DNA from: Lysobacteraceae bacterium
Lineage (GTDB): Bacteria > Bdellovibrionota > UBA1018 > JAGTJX01
Length of the DNA stretch: 64,000 nucleotides
Direction: 5' to 3'
NCBI GenBank assembly: GCA_023657465.1
Contig: JAGTJX010000002.1
Location: 1 to 64,000, forward strand
Within the stretch, counting starts at the first letter, position 1; each line of letters starts with the position of its first letter. The translations under genes were made by a program, and so were the position numbers. Positions 45,858 through 54,477 of the stretch are shown here, piece after piece. The notes under the pieces were generated by a model that saw nothing but the letters and a program-made list of their open reading frames with translations, was not told the origin of the DNA and did not search any database.

Positions 45858-46405
45858 AACTCACCACTAAAATCTTGGACAAGAAGTTCCCCTACACAGG
45901 TCCAGAGTTAAGACCACATTATCTTCTCACTGAGTTGGGGCTCAAAGGCAGTGCGCTCGGAGTTTGGTTTGGACCTTGTGAAGTAAAAACTGATCATATG
46001 GTCGATTGGGAAGATCGCATCGCGAATGATTTCATTCGCTCTAAGGAGATGATTCATTTTCTAGGAGAGTTTTTTGGATGGCAACTTCGTGAGACCGTCA
46101 TCCTTCAGAGACTTCTCGTTTCTATCGTAGGAGCAGAGTTGGCGAGTTTTGGATGTACACGTGAAGGCGATGATCTGTTTATACAAGGTCGTAAGCTCAG
46201 CGTTTCGATTGTGACTGCGTCTCCTGTTTCGCAACTCCTTCACCTTGGAATCAATATTGATCCAGAAGGTGCACCAGTAGCAGCCATTGGTCTTAAAGAA
46301 CTCGGTGTTGACCCCGTGAGTCTAACGCGAAAAGTTGTAGATAAATTCACCGCTGAGTTCGAGTCTTTTGAGTGGGCTTGCGCCAAAGTTCGCCCCGTGG
46401 TCTAG
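45854..46405 (+). CDS. DUF366-like protein in the queuosine cluster
   Basis: 183 residues from ATG 45854, whose ATGA overlaps the queC stop. MKLTTKILDKKFPYTGPELR, GVWFGPCEVKTDHMVDWEDR, SKEMIHFLGEFFG and RQLLVSIVG-like (LQRLLVSIVG) match the DUF366 pattern as I know it. DUF366 genes recur next to queuosine or archaeosine genes in comparative genomics and have no established activity that I know of. Position and overlap imply a role in preQ0/queuosine metabolism. The C-terminal half, with SVSIVTASPVSQLLHLGINI, is well folded by composition. Alternatives are a tRNA-handling or salvage protein. Confidence 0.7.
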   Translation: MKLTTKILDKKFPYTGPELRPHYLLTELGLKGSALGVWFGPCEVKTDHMVDWEDRIANDFIRSKEMIHFLGEFFGWQLRETVILQRLLVSIVGAELASFGCTREGDDLFIQGRKLSVSIVTASPVSQLLHLGINIDPEGAPVAAIGLKELGVDPVSLTRKVVDKFTAEFESFEWACAKVRPVV

Positions 46406-46425
46406 TAGTTGCGAATACACCCAAT

Positions 46426-47562
46426 ATGAATATCGATATTCCTGAGTACATCAAGACATTAGCTCCGTATGTTCCCGGTAAACCCATTTCTGAAACGAAG
46501 CGCGAGTTTGGACTTAAGAAAGTCGTGAAACTCGCATCAAATGAGAACCCACTGGGACCTTCTCCTCGTGCAGTGAGAGCGTACCGTAACGCTTGTAAGG
46601 AATTGAATCTCTATCCGGACAGTAGTGCGTTTGATCTCAAGCGTGGACTCGCTCGTGAGCATCATCTTCCTGATTCATGGTTCTTAATCGGCAACGGCTC
46701 CAACGAACTCATGGACCTCTTCATGCGTTCTTTCTGCATCACAGGTGATGAGATCGTGATCTCTGAAGCCGCATTCATTGCTTATAAAGTTTGTGCTCAA
46801 GTGATTGGACTGAAGTCGATAGAGACTCCGATGACTTCTGATTATAGGTTTGATCTCACGAAAATGTTGAATGCGATCAAGTCGCATGAGCGTGTGAAGT
46901 TTGTTTTTGTCCCGAACCCCAATAATCCAACCGGTACTTGGGTAACCAAAGAAGAGCTTGATCACTTCATGAGTGAAGTAGCCAAGGTGAGGGGCGGCTC
47001 TGTCATCGTCGTACTCGATTATGCATACTGGGAATATGTGACTGATCCTAAGATTCCAGAACCCAATCAATATCTTAAGAAATATCCTAACGTCGTAGTC
47101 TTAAGAACATTCTCCAAAGTCTATGGTATCGCAGGTCTCAGAGTGGGATATGCAATTGCTCATCCAGATTTATTGGGACCTGTTCAAAAAGTTCGCCAAC
47201 CTTTTAATGTGAATGCTCCAGCGCTTGCAGCAGCCACTGAAGCACTGAAAGATCGAGCGTTTGTAAAGAAGTCCGCGATGATCAATCGCATGGGCATGAA
47301 GCAATGGGTGAAGGCACTTGGAGCGCTTAAGATTCCGTTTCTACCTTCTCAAGGGAATTTCATCCTTGTGAATGTGAACAAAGGAATGGGCATGTGGGGT
47401 AATGAAGTATTTCAAGAATGTCTCAAGAAGGGCGTGATCTTAAGGCCGGTCACGAATTACGGCTTGCCTGAATTCCTTCGTATCAGCATCGGTACACCAG
47501 CAGAAAACAAAACTGCAATTGAAGCCCTCAAATCAATTAATGCCTCTCAAGGTTCAAAATGA
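46426..47562 (+). CDS. hisC: Histidinol-phosphate aminotransferase family enzyme
   Basis: 378 residues from ATG 46426. PLP aminotransferase: KLASNENPLGPSP (HisC start), VFVPNPNNPTGTW, catalytic Lys in LRTFSKVYGIAGLRVGY, and FLRISIGTPAEN. HisC swaps imidazole acetol phosphate and glutamate for histidinol phosphate; paralogues act on aromatic 2-oxo acids. It lies directly before cmk, without other his genes, as in hisC-aroA-cmk arrangements where it serves aromatic amino acids. The role is therefore open between His and Phe/Tyr pathways. It overlaps cmk by 4 bp. Confidence 0.88.
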   Translation: MNIDIPEYIKTLAPYVPGKPISETKREFGLKKVVKLASNENPLGPSPRAVRAYRNACKELNLYPDSSAFDLKRGLAREHHLPDSWFLIGNGSNELMDLFMRSFCITGDEIVISEAAFIAYKVCAQVIGLKSIETPMTSDYRFDLTKMLNAIKSHERVKFVFVPNPNNPTGTWVTKEELDHFMSEVAKVRGGSVIVVLDYAYWEYVTDPKIPEPNQYLKKYPNVVVLRTFSKVYGIAGLRVGYAIAHPDLLGPVQKVRQPFNVNAPALAAATEALKDRAFVKKSAMINRMGMKQWVKALGALKIPFLPSQGNFILVNVNKGMGMWGNEVFQECLKKGVILRPVTNYGLPEFLRISIGTPAENKTAIEALKSINASQGSK

Positions 47563-48278
47563 GAAATCGTGAGCATCCAGTGATCGCTATCGACGGTCCT
47601 GCGGGTACAGGAAAAAGTTCTGTCACTAAGCTCCTTGCTAAGCGTTTAGGTTATATTCATGTCGATACAGGATCACTCTATCGCTCGATCGCTCTACTTT
47701 CTCTATCCAAGGGAGTGGACACAACTTCTCCTGAGATTTCTCCCAGAGATGAGAACACCATTGTCGAAGTCGCTAAGACTGCGAAGTTTGAATTCAAACT
47801 TGACCCGATGAAGAATCCTGCCAATCGAATTCTTTTAAACGGCGAAGATGTCACTCGTCAGATCCGCACTCCCGAAGTCGGAATGGCAGCGTCTAAGGTT
47901 TCTGCAATTCCTGAAGTTCGTGGAGCGCTGCTCGATCTTCAGCGCAAGCTTGGCGGTAGCGGAGGCACGATCTTAGAAGGTCGAGATATCGGCACGGTGA
48001 TTTTCCCAGATGCAGAGATTAAGTTCTTCCTCACAGCCAGTGCGGATGAGCGAGCAAAGCGAAGACTCGCTGAGCTTGAAGCTCTCGGCCAAGATGCACC
48101 TACATTCAAAGAAGTAAAACGCCAAATCTCCGAGCGCGACTTGGGCGATTCGACTCGCGCCATTGCACCACTCAAGAAGGCAAAAGACGCGATAGAGATT
48201 GATACAACGATGCTCACACTAGATGAAGTCGTGGGTCTCATGGAAAGAACGGTCAAAGATAAGTGGAACGGATCCTAG
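47559..48278 (+). CDS. cmk: Cytidylate kinase
   Basis: 239 residues. P-loop IAIDGPAGTGKSSVTKLLAK at the start, CMP-binding segment HVDTGSLYRSIAL, LEGRDIGTVIFPDAEIKFFL and the lid with RQISERDLGDSTRAIAPL. Phosphorylates CMP and dCMP. Full length. It overlaps hisC by 4 bp and the heptosyltransferase by 16 bp. Confidence 0.96.
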   Translation: MRNREHPVIAIDGPAGTGKSSVTKLLAKRLGYIHVDTGSLYRSIALLSLSKGVDTTSPEISPRDENTIVEVAKTAKFEFKLDPMKNPANRILLNGEDVTRQIRTPEVGMAASKVSAIPEVRGALLDLQRKLGGSGGTILEGRDIGTVIFPDAEIKFFLTASADERAKRRLAELEALGQDAPTFKEVKRQISERDLGDSTRAIAPLKKAKDAIEIDTTMLTLDEVVGLMERTVKDKWNGS

Positions 48279-49273
48279 TCGTCAGACCTGATCGCTTGGG
48301 TGATGTAGTACTCTCACTTCCGGCCCTTACTGCGCTCAAATCTCAACATCCTAATGCCCAAATTACGTTTGCTGTGCAGTCTTGGATTGCTGAAGGATTA
48401 GAGTCACAACTGAAGGGTATCGAGATTCTCAAGATTCCTCATGGTAGACGAGAATGGAGAGAACTAATCCAGTCCAAGCACTTCGATGCTGCAGTGGTTC
48501 TTCAGAGCAAACTAGGAATCACTTTAGGCATTTGGAGAGCAGGCATTCCACTGCGTGTGGGTCCAGTGAGTAAGCTTCACACTTGGTTTTTGTTTAATGA
48601 GCGAATCAGACAAAATCGCTCTCGAGTGGAAAAGCACGAAGCGGAATATAACTTAGAGCTCATGAAGCCACTCGGAGTCGAGGCTCTCGAAGCAATTCTT
48701 CCGAAGTTCACTCCTTCAGCTGAAGCCAAGTTCTCCGTCAATAAGTGGAAAGAGAATAATGACATCCTCTCTCGGTATGTCGTGATTCATCCAGGAATGG
48801 GAGGATCTGCAGAGAATTGGCCAGTTGCTCAATATCAGAAACTCGTGCGCGATCTCACGGACGTAGGAGTGAAAGTCGTCCTCTCTTACGGCGGAAATGA
48901 ATTGAAGCTGGTGAATAAAATCAAAGGATCAACAAACGCGATCATTTTTGGTGAACAAGATCCTCGTTCACTCTCAGAATTAGGTGCGCTTTTTACAGGA
49001 GCTCAATGCGTAGTTGCTCCAAGTACAGGTCCACTTCATTGGGCTACACTTTTTGGTGTTCCAGTGGTTTCGTTTTATCCTACGATCAGAGTTCAATCCG
49101 CAAAACGCTGGGGGCCACTTGTTTCTCTCGACAAGAAGACAGTCTTCGTTCCTGATGTTACATGTCGCGCCATCTACCGTTGTAACGGTGCCAAGTGTCC
49201 AGATTATCCCTGCATGCAGAAAATTCCTGCACAACCCGTCCTAAACGCGGTAATTAAATATTATGAAGCCTAA
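48263..49273 (+). CDS. GT9 heptosyltransferase (LPS inner core)
   Basis: 336 residues from GTG 48263, inside the end of cmk. ILVVRPDRLGDVVLSLPALTAL is the GT9 start; YVVIHPGMGGSAENWPVAQY and VVAPSTGPLHWATLFGVPVVSFYP are the ADP-heptose-binding core motifs. It adds heptose from ADP-heptose to LPS (WaaC/WaaF/WaaQ family). Four Cys near the end (DVTCRAIYRCNGAKCPDYPC) are a feature of many members. The heptose kinase gene follows with an 11-bp overlap, so donor synthesis and transfer are co-expressed. Confidence 0.9.
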   Translation: MERILVVRPDRLGDVVLSLPALTALKSQHPNAQITFAVQSWIAEGLESQLKGIEILKIPHGRREWRELIQSKHFDAAVVLQSKLGITLGIWRAGIPLRVGPVSKLHTWFLFNERIRQNRSRVEKHEAEYNLELMKPLGVEALEAILPKFTPSAEAKFSVNKWKENNDILSRYVVIHPGMGGSAENWPVAQYQKLVRDLTDVGVKVVLSYGGNELKLVNKIKGSTNAIIFGEQDPRSLSELGALFTGAQCVVAPSTGPLHWATLFGVPVVSFYPTIRVQSAKRWGPLVSLDKKTVFVPDVTCRAIYRCNGAKCPDYPCMQKIPAQPVLNAVIKYYEA

Positions 49274-50252
49274 AGAACTCCAATCCATCATTTCTCAATT
49301 CAAGAAAAAAAGAATCACTGTACTCGGAGATGTCGGAGTGGATCGGTATACGTTCGGAGCGGTGGAGAGGATTTCGCCTGAAGCTCCTGTACCTATCGTT
49401 CAAGTCTTCGAAGAAAAACATAAGCTAGGTCTTGCAGCCAACGTCGCTGATAATATCGCGACTCTAGGTGGCACTCCTGTACTCGTAGGTCTCATCGGTC
49501 GTGATGGTGTGGCTCAGGAATTGAAGCAGCTCATGAAGTCTGCTCGTGTGGGATCACTCACACTCGTCACAGATCCTGCTCGTCGTACTTCACTGAAAGA
49601 ACGCATCGTGAGTGATCGCCAGCAATTGCTCCGTGTCGATTATGAAAGTACTCATCACCCTAAGAAGAATGTGCAATCAGCGCTCGTGAAGAAAGTGATT
49701 TCGTCACTCTCCAAGTCTCAAGCACTCATCATTGAAGATTATGCCAAAGGCATGATGACGAAGGAAATGATTGCGCAAGTGATCAGAGCTGCTAAGAAAT
49801 CAGGCGTACTTACGCTGGTCGATCCGAACGCGAAGAGCACGCTCGACATGTACCAAGGTGCGGATGTCATCACGCCCAACAGACGTGAAGCTGAAGCACT
49901 CGTGGGATTCAAAGTTCAGTCTGAGAAGGACTTGCTTGAGGCAGGTTCCATCATGCTCAGCGAAGTGGGCGGCGAACACGTGTTCATCACTCTCGGGAAA
50001 GACGGCATGGCCATATTCTCTCGTGGGGGTAAGAAGGCCATTCATATTCCTACTTATGCTCGTGAAGTTTACGATGTCTCTGGGGCAGGCGATACGGTCA
50101 TTGCGACATTGGCATTGGCACTGAGCTCGGGTGCTTCGATTCATGAAGCAGCGATGATTGCCAATCTTGCTGCAGGAGTCGTCGTTGGTAAGCGTGGTAC
50201 TGCGACAGTGACTCCTAAGGAACTTGCTCAGATGATGAGCGAAGTGCTTTAA
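49263..50252 (+). CDS. rfaE1: D-glycero-beta-D-manno-heptose-7-phosphate kinase
   Basis: 329 residues, kinase domain only; the nucleotidyltransferase half of HldE is absent. PfkB fold: ITVLGDVGVDRYTFG, RISPEAPVPIV, GLAANVADNIATLGG, DYAKGMMT, and the catalytic AREVYDVSGAGDTVIATLAL. Phosphorylates heptose 7-phosphate to the 1,7-bisphosphate in ADP-heptose synthesis. A separate RfaE2/HldC must exist elsewhere. Overlaps the heptosyltransferase by 11 bp. Confidence 0.93.
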   Translation: MKPKELQSIISQFKKKRITVLGDVGVDRYTFGAVERISPEAPVPIVQVFEEKHKLGLAANVADNIATLGGTPVLVGLIGRDGVAQELKQLMKSARVGSLTLVTDPARRTSLKERIVSDRQQLLRVDYESTHHPKKNVQSALVKKVISSLSKSQALIIEDYAKGMMTKEMIAQVIRAAKKSGVLTLVDPNAKSTLDMYQGADVITPNRREAEALVGFKVQSEKDLLEAGSIMLSEVGGEHVFITLGKDGMAIFSRGGKKAIHIPTYAREVYDVSGAGDTVIATLALALSSGASIHEAAMIANLAAGVVVGKRGTATVTPKELAQMMSEVL

Positions 50253-50255
50253 TGA

Positions 50256-50846
50256 TTAAAAAAGTAAAAGCTTAAGCGATCCAAGAAGACTCAAGCCTTG
50301 TGGAGCAATATCGTTGGTAGAGAGTAAGTAGCTCGCTTCTAATCCCCAGAGTAAGTGCTCGTCCATTGCATCTTCGAATCCTAGAACAGGCATGAATCCT
50401 AGTCCTGAATTAGTGGTCGAGACACCATTGCTGTTCACAATCGTGAAGGTCGTTCCTGCTCTACCACCGATGAACCAACCTTGATTGAGTCCGTAAGGAG
50501 AGTAAGTGAGTTCACCCATGAAGGTGTTCATGTTCACAGTTCCGATAGTGTTAGAGGCAACAGGGAGGCGATTGAAGTAACCGCCGATTGAAATTTTAGA
50601 ATTGAGGAGTAATCCTGCACGTGCACCGTAAGTGATCCTGAGTCCCCGTTGTTCGTCGAGGAGTCCACCACCCGCAAGTCCTGCGAGATAAAGCTTGATA
50701 CGTGAAGAGCCGTATTCGCCAGACTGACCACCACCTACTGCGACTGATTCAATCGCAGGATAGGTTCCGAGTGCGGCTACCGCACCCGGAATCTGAATGG
50801 TCATTACTACTACTAAACCTAATAGAATTTTTGATGAGAGTTTCAT
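50256..50846 (-). CDS. Small outer-membrane beta-barrel-like protein
   Basis: 196 residues, signal peptide ending PGAVAAL. The body alternates strands and turns with many Gly and aromatic residues (LYLAGLAGGG, ITYGARAGLLL, ISIGGYFNRLP, LLWGLEASYLLS) and ends SLKLLLF with terminal Phe. About eight strands fit, as in OmpA/OmpW-sized barrels. No specific family recognised. It overlaps the upstream lipoprotein gene by 4 bp, so the two may form an envelope pair. Confidence 0.6.
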   Translation of the reverse strand: MKLSSKILLGLVVVMTIQIPGAVAALGTYPAIESVAVGGGQSGEYGSSRIKLYLAGLAGGGLLDEQRGLRITYGARAGLLLNSKISIGGYFNRLPVASNTIGTVNMNTFMGELTYSPYGLNQGWFIGGRAGTTFTIVNSNGVSTTNSGLGFMPVLGFEDAMDEHLLWGLEASYLLSTNDIAPQGLSLLGSLKLLLF

Positions 50847-51418
50847 GAGCGGTAGCCTCCGTTAATCGTCGTGGTTGGAGTCTGTGGAGTGCTCCACCAG
50901 TCGTTCTGAGTGTTTTTCTTTGAGTCGTTTCCTGATCTCTTGAGGGCTTTGAACTCGACACAGATATCTGCGCCAGCGCCGCACGCATGGTCTTGGCCGC
51001 AGAGTTTGCCATTGAGTACATCTTCGATGATTTCGAAGGTTCCAGTGAGTTCGATTTGGCAGGATGGAACGTTTACGAGGTTTGAAGCATCTGCTGTTTT
51101 CTTCGCATCTGCAGTTGTCTTATCAGCTTCAGTTTGAGTCTTAGTATATGTAAAAAGCGTTCGACCCTTGAGCTCGCCTTCAGCGCGTCTGAGTTGAAGA
51201 TTGCCTTGGTAGTTAGAGGTTTGAAGAGTGTAGGAACCTTCGTAGTCCTTATAGAGGCGCTCCGAAACTTCGAGAGAGACTGGCTGTTGGAGGGACTTCC
51301 CGTGAAAGGTGATGACTCCCTGGCCAGAGTATTTGCCGACGGTTGCTTGTCCGCATCCTAAGACGGTGAGTAGGGCGCCTGTGATTACTAAAAGTGCTAG
51401 AAACGCTGTCTTTTTCAT
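50843..51418 (-). CDS. Lipoprotein of unknown function
   Basis: 191 residues from ATG 51418, preceded by GGAGAAG; an upstream TTG (51436) is less likely. Lipobox TVLGC at residues 18-22. The mature part has a beta-rich first half (KYSGQGVITFHG, EGSYTLQTSNYQG) and four cysteines in the second (PSCQIEL, KLCGQDHACGAGADICVEF). No family recognised. It is coupled to the OMP-like gene. Confidence 0.62.
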   Translation of the reverse strand: MKKTAFLALLVITGALLTVLGCGQATVGKYSGQGVITFHGKSLQQPVSLEVSERLYKDYEGSYTLQTSNYQGNLQLRRAEGELKGRTLFTYTKTQTEADKTTADAKKTADASNLVNVPSCQIELTGTFEIIEDVLNGKLCGQDHACGAGADICVEFKALKRSGNDSKKNTQNDWWSTPQTPTTTINGGYRS

Positions 51419-51484
51419 CGAAATCTTCTCCACCAATTGTTGGTCAAGTGTCGATGTATAGTAATTGTATGTGATGTGTCAAAC

Positions 51485-51508
51485 TAATTATACGCTAAGC
51501 GTTATAAT
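51485..51508 (-). terminator. Hairpin at the end of purE
   Basis: On the minus strand ATTATAACGCT and AGCGTATAAT pair with one bulged base; the purE stop codon is in the upstream arm. The T tract after it is short (TAGTTT), so termination strength is doubtful. Confidence 0.35.
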
Positions 51509-51996
51509 TTCATCTTTTTAACTTTGGTTTCAAGCTTCTTTTGGTAGATTTTTAGGGCTAGACGGAGGTTTTTTGAGAACGGGGTTTCGCTAGTGGCGAG
51601 GATTTTTACAGCCAATAACCCAGCATTATATGCATTCCCGATAGCGACGGTGGCAACAGGAACGCCTTTTGGCATTTGTACTATAGAAAGAAGTGCGTCC
51701 TCTCCCTGAAGTGCACCGATGGGCACCGGAACTCCGATCACGGGTAGTTCGCTGAGGGATGCCACCATGCCAGGAAGATGAGCGGCTCCACCCGCACCTG
51801 CGATGATCACTCTGATCCCTCGCTGAGAAGCTGCGGTCGCATACTCCACCATCATCTTAGGTGTTCTATGGGCTGAGATGATTTTCATTTCATGAGAGAT
51901 CTTGAACTCATCCAGAGCCTCGGTCGCTGCACGCATGACTGGGGCATCCGATTCGCTACCCATAACAATCGATACTAAGACTGATTTGCGTTTCAC
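51502..51996 (-). CDS. purE: N5-carboxyaminoimidazole ribonucleotide mutase
   Basis: 164 residues. [20 protein letters not shown] near the start, [14 protein letters not shown] (active-site His), [20 protein letters not shown] and [20 protein letters not shown] are the PurE blocks. It rearranges N5-CAIR to CAIR in purine synthesis. Partner purK lies immediately upstream with a 4-bp overlap, so the two-step class I route is used. A basic C-terminal tail ([11 protein letters not shown]) is extra. Confidence 0.97.
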   Translation of the reverse strand: MKRKSVLVSIVMGSESDAPVMRAATEALDEFKISHEMKIISAHRTPKMMVEYATAASQRGIRVIIAGAGGAAHLPGMVASLSELPVIGVPVPIGALQGEDALLSIVQMPKGVPVATVAIGNAYNAGLLAVKILATSETPFSKNLRLALKIYQKKLETKVKKMKL

Positions 51997-53156
51997 TTTT
52001 TGATGACCTCTTTTAGTTGTTGAGAATACTCGTGTCCCACCCAGTCGGTCAAAGTGGTTTTTGCATCTCTGAGTTCATTTCTCGAAGCGCATACGTAAGT
52101 CAAGTGACCGAGCTTACGGTAGGGTCTCACGTCAAGTTTGTTGTACCAATGCAGAGTCACGCCATTAATCTTGGGTAGCTTAAAATGCACTTCAGCAGGA
52201 ATGGTTCCTTGCATGCCCTCAGGGCCAAGTAGATTCAGCATGAAGAAGTACTTTGGAGTCTTAGGTGCGATGAGCTCCATACCCAAACAAGCTCTCAAAT
52301 GATTTTCAAACTGTGAGGCTGCAGAAGCTTCAATACTGTAGTGACCCGAGTTGTGAACACGAGGAGCGATCTCATTGATGTAGAGCTTCGAGTCTTCACC
52401 TTCGAAGAGCTCAATTGCATATGTCCCAACAATATCTTGAGATTCACCAATTGTTTTTGCGATTTGCTCGGCGTCGTTTTTAAGATGTGGAGGAACTCCA
52501 AGCTGTGACGAAGGCCCTTCTACGCTGAAGCAAACACCTTTTTTCTGAACGGTTTCTACGAGTGGATAATGAAGGATTTGCCCCGTCTGAGAGCGAGTAG
52601 AGACGATTGCAAATTCTCTTTTGAAGGGAATGTATTGCTCGCAGTAGAGATCGACGTTCTTCTTCACTGCTTCTCTACAAAAATCAAAAAGTTCTGAGGT
52701 CACATCTTTTGCGAGATTGATGAATACACCTTTGCCGTCATATCCGTGCATTGCCCATTTGAATACAGTTCCTAAAGCCGTTCCTTTGGCGCTGTGGTTT
52801 ACCCAAGCATCAACGGATGTGTACCTTTGGGCGACATAAGATGAAAACGTCGGCTGAGGGATTCCTAGTGAAGCAACAATCTCTTTTTGAGTGAGTTTGT
52901 TTTGGATTTTCTTCATCACTGCAGGGCTTGGAAATATTTTTTTAGTATCTTTGAAACCAGTGAAGAGAGCAGGGCTAGTGAATTCACTTTCAAAGAGAAT
53001 TGCGTCTACAGAATCGTAGCGCTCTTTTAGGTATTGGGCATTAATTTGATCGGGAGCGAGCATTTCGCAGACGACTTCGATTTTCTTGCCTGCGTTTCGG
53101 AGTATCTGAGCAAGCTGGCCATTGCCTAGGATGAGAGCCGTTTTAGTTTCACTCAT
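51993..53156 (-). CDS. purK: N5-carboxyaminoimidazole ribonucleotide synthase
   Basis: 387 residues from ATG 53156, which overlaps the upstream gene's stop (ATGA). ATP-grasp enzyme: [11 protein letters not shown] start, [47 protein letters not shown] and [17 protein letters not shown] (metal site). It makes N5-CAIR from AIR, bicarbonate and ATP. An in-frame upstream extension would run into the preceding gene, so the downstream ATG is preferred. Confidence 0.95.
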   Translation of the reverse strand: MSETKTALILGNGQLAQILRNAGKKIEVVCEMLAPDQINAQYLKERYDSVDAILFESEFTSPALFTGFKDTKKIFPSPAVMKKIQNKLTQKEIVASLGIPQPTFSSYVAQRYTSVDAWVNHSAKGTALGTVFKWAMHGYDGKGVFINLAKDVTSELFDFCREAVKKNVDLYCEQYIPFKREFAIVSTRSQTGQILHYPLVETVQKKGVCFSVEGPSSQLGVPPHLKNDAEQIAKTIGESQDIVGTYAIELFEGEDSKLYINEIAPRVHNSGHYSIEASAASQFENHLRACLGMELIAPKTPKYFFMLNLLGPEGMQGTIPAEVHFKLPKINGVTLHWYNKLDVRPYRKLGHLTYVCASRNELRDAKTTLTDWVGHEYSQQLKEVIKK

Positions 53157-53479
53157 TGCTCTTCCTCCTGAACACCTACGGGTCCATGTGCGAGGAGATC
53201 CCAATCGGTGACAACGACTCTTGAGAACGCAGTCTCATCGATGCGCTTACAGATGGTCTGAATATAGTCTTGAGCAGATTGTGTGCGCCAGGTCTCTGGG
53301 ATGATGGTCGCGAATCCTATGATGCAACTTTCTGGGTCATCGAAGTCTGCTACTTCACCTACAGAGACGTTGAATTCTTTTTTCAAGTCCTTACACAGAG
53401 ATTCGATGTTCTCTCTTTTCTTGGAGATCGAATCATTGCCGAAAAAATCAATCTTGATTCTAGCTACACCTATCCACAT
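53153..53479 (-). CDS. DUF503 (YlxP-like) protein
   Basis: 108 residues. The pattern MWIGVARIKIDFFGNDSISK, KRENIESLCKDLKKEFNVSV, VADFDDPESCIIGFATI fits DUF503/YlxP. In many genomes YlxP sits beside rbfA or infB and is linked to ribosome assembly, but here it lies between ilvE and purK. It overlaps ilvE by 10 bp and purK by 4 bp, so it belongs to that message. Molecular role unknown. Confidence 0.75.
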   Translation of the reverse strand: MWIGVARIKIDFFGNDSISKKRENIESLCKDLKKEFNVSVGEVADFDDPESCIIGFATIIPETWRTQSAQDYIQTICKRIDETAFSRVVVTDWDLLAHGPVGVQEEEQ

Positions 53480-54414
53480 TGAAATGTCGTGAGCCAGTTA
53501 CGGCCGTACTCAGGGAGTTCCCCACGCACGATGTTTGCATAGTCTGTTTTGAGTTTAGTGGTGATGGGTCCTGGTTTTCCTTTTTTGTCACCCTTACCAA
53601 TGAGGCGGTTATCGAGCTCCTTTACAGGAGTGATCTCTGCCGCAGTTCCGGTGAGGAACACTTCGTCTGCAGTGAACAGTTCATCGCGTGTGAAGCGTTG
53701 TTCGACGATAGTCTTGCCTTGGTGTTTGAAGTACTCCATCACAGTAGATCTAGTGATTCCACTTAAGATCGAAGTGAGAGGAGTGGTTTTCACGATATTG
53801 TTTTTGATGATGAAAAGATTCTCGCCTGTGCCTTCTGCGAAGAATCCTTCGGTATCGAGCATCAGCGCTTCATCGAAGCCCATGCGAACGGCTTCACGTT
53901 TCGCAACAACTCCCATTAAATATTGTCCGGTCATTTTTCCACCAGCAAGTGAAGTGTTCACTTGTGGTCTCATCCAGCTTGAAGTCACGAGACGTGTTCC
54001 TTCGTTTTCGCCTTTTGCTCCTAAGTACTTGCCCCATTCCCAAGCCATGACTGCGATATCGATCGGAGGTTTGTCGCCTGGGAATACTCCGAGTGGTCCA
54101 TCACCAATGAATGCGAGCGGACGGAGGTAACATTCTTCATAGTTATTGGCTTTGCAGACATCGACGGCTGCTTCGACTAATTTCTCGGCAGTATAAGGGA
54201 GTTCGAAACCCATGATGTGAAAGGATTCAACGAGTCGCTCCATGTGTTCTTTAAGTCTAAAAACACCGCCGCCACCTTTTTTCTGTTTGTAAGCACGGAT
54301 GCCTTCGAATGCGCCTGTGCCGTAGTGAAGAGCATGTGTGAAGAGACTGATTCTTGCTTTGTCTTCAGACAAAATTTTTCCGTTGTACCAGAGCTGAGAT
54401 CCGCGGTTCGACAT
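53470..54414 (-). CDS. ilvE: Branched-chain amino acid aminotransferase
   Basis: 314 residues from ATG 54414, which follows AGGAG at good spacing. Fold type IV PLP enzyme: FTHALHYGTGAFEGIRAYKQ, ECYLRPLAFIGDGPLGVFPG, GKMTGQYLMGVVAKREAV (catalytic Lys region), MLDTEGFFAEGTGENLFII and DEVFLTGTAAEITPV. Transfers amino groups between glutamate and the keto acids of Val, Leu and Ile. Start of the ilvE-DUF503-purK-purE group. Confidence 0.95.
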   Translation of the reverse strand: MSNRGSQLWYNGKILSEDKARISLFTHALHYGTGAFEGIRAYKQKKGGGGVFRLKEHMERLVESFHIMGFELPYTAEKLVEAAVDVCKANNYEECYLRPLAFIGDGPLGVFPGDKPPIDIAVMAWEWGKYLGAKGENEGTRLVTSSWMRPQVNTSLAGGKMTGQYLMGVVAKREAVRMGFDEALMLDTEGFFAEGTGENLFIIKNNIVKTTPLTSILSGITRSTVMEYFKHQGKTIVEQRFTRDELFTADEVFLTGTAAEITPVKELDNRLIGKGDKKGKPGPITTKLKTDYANIVRGELPEYGRNWLTTFQCG

Positions 54415-54477
54415 AGATGTTCTCCTAGAGGGATGGTTATACATCGGAACCAATATCTGACAAGGGGCGCTGCGGTA

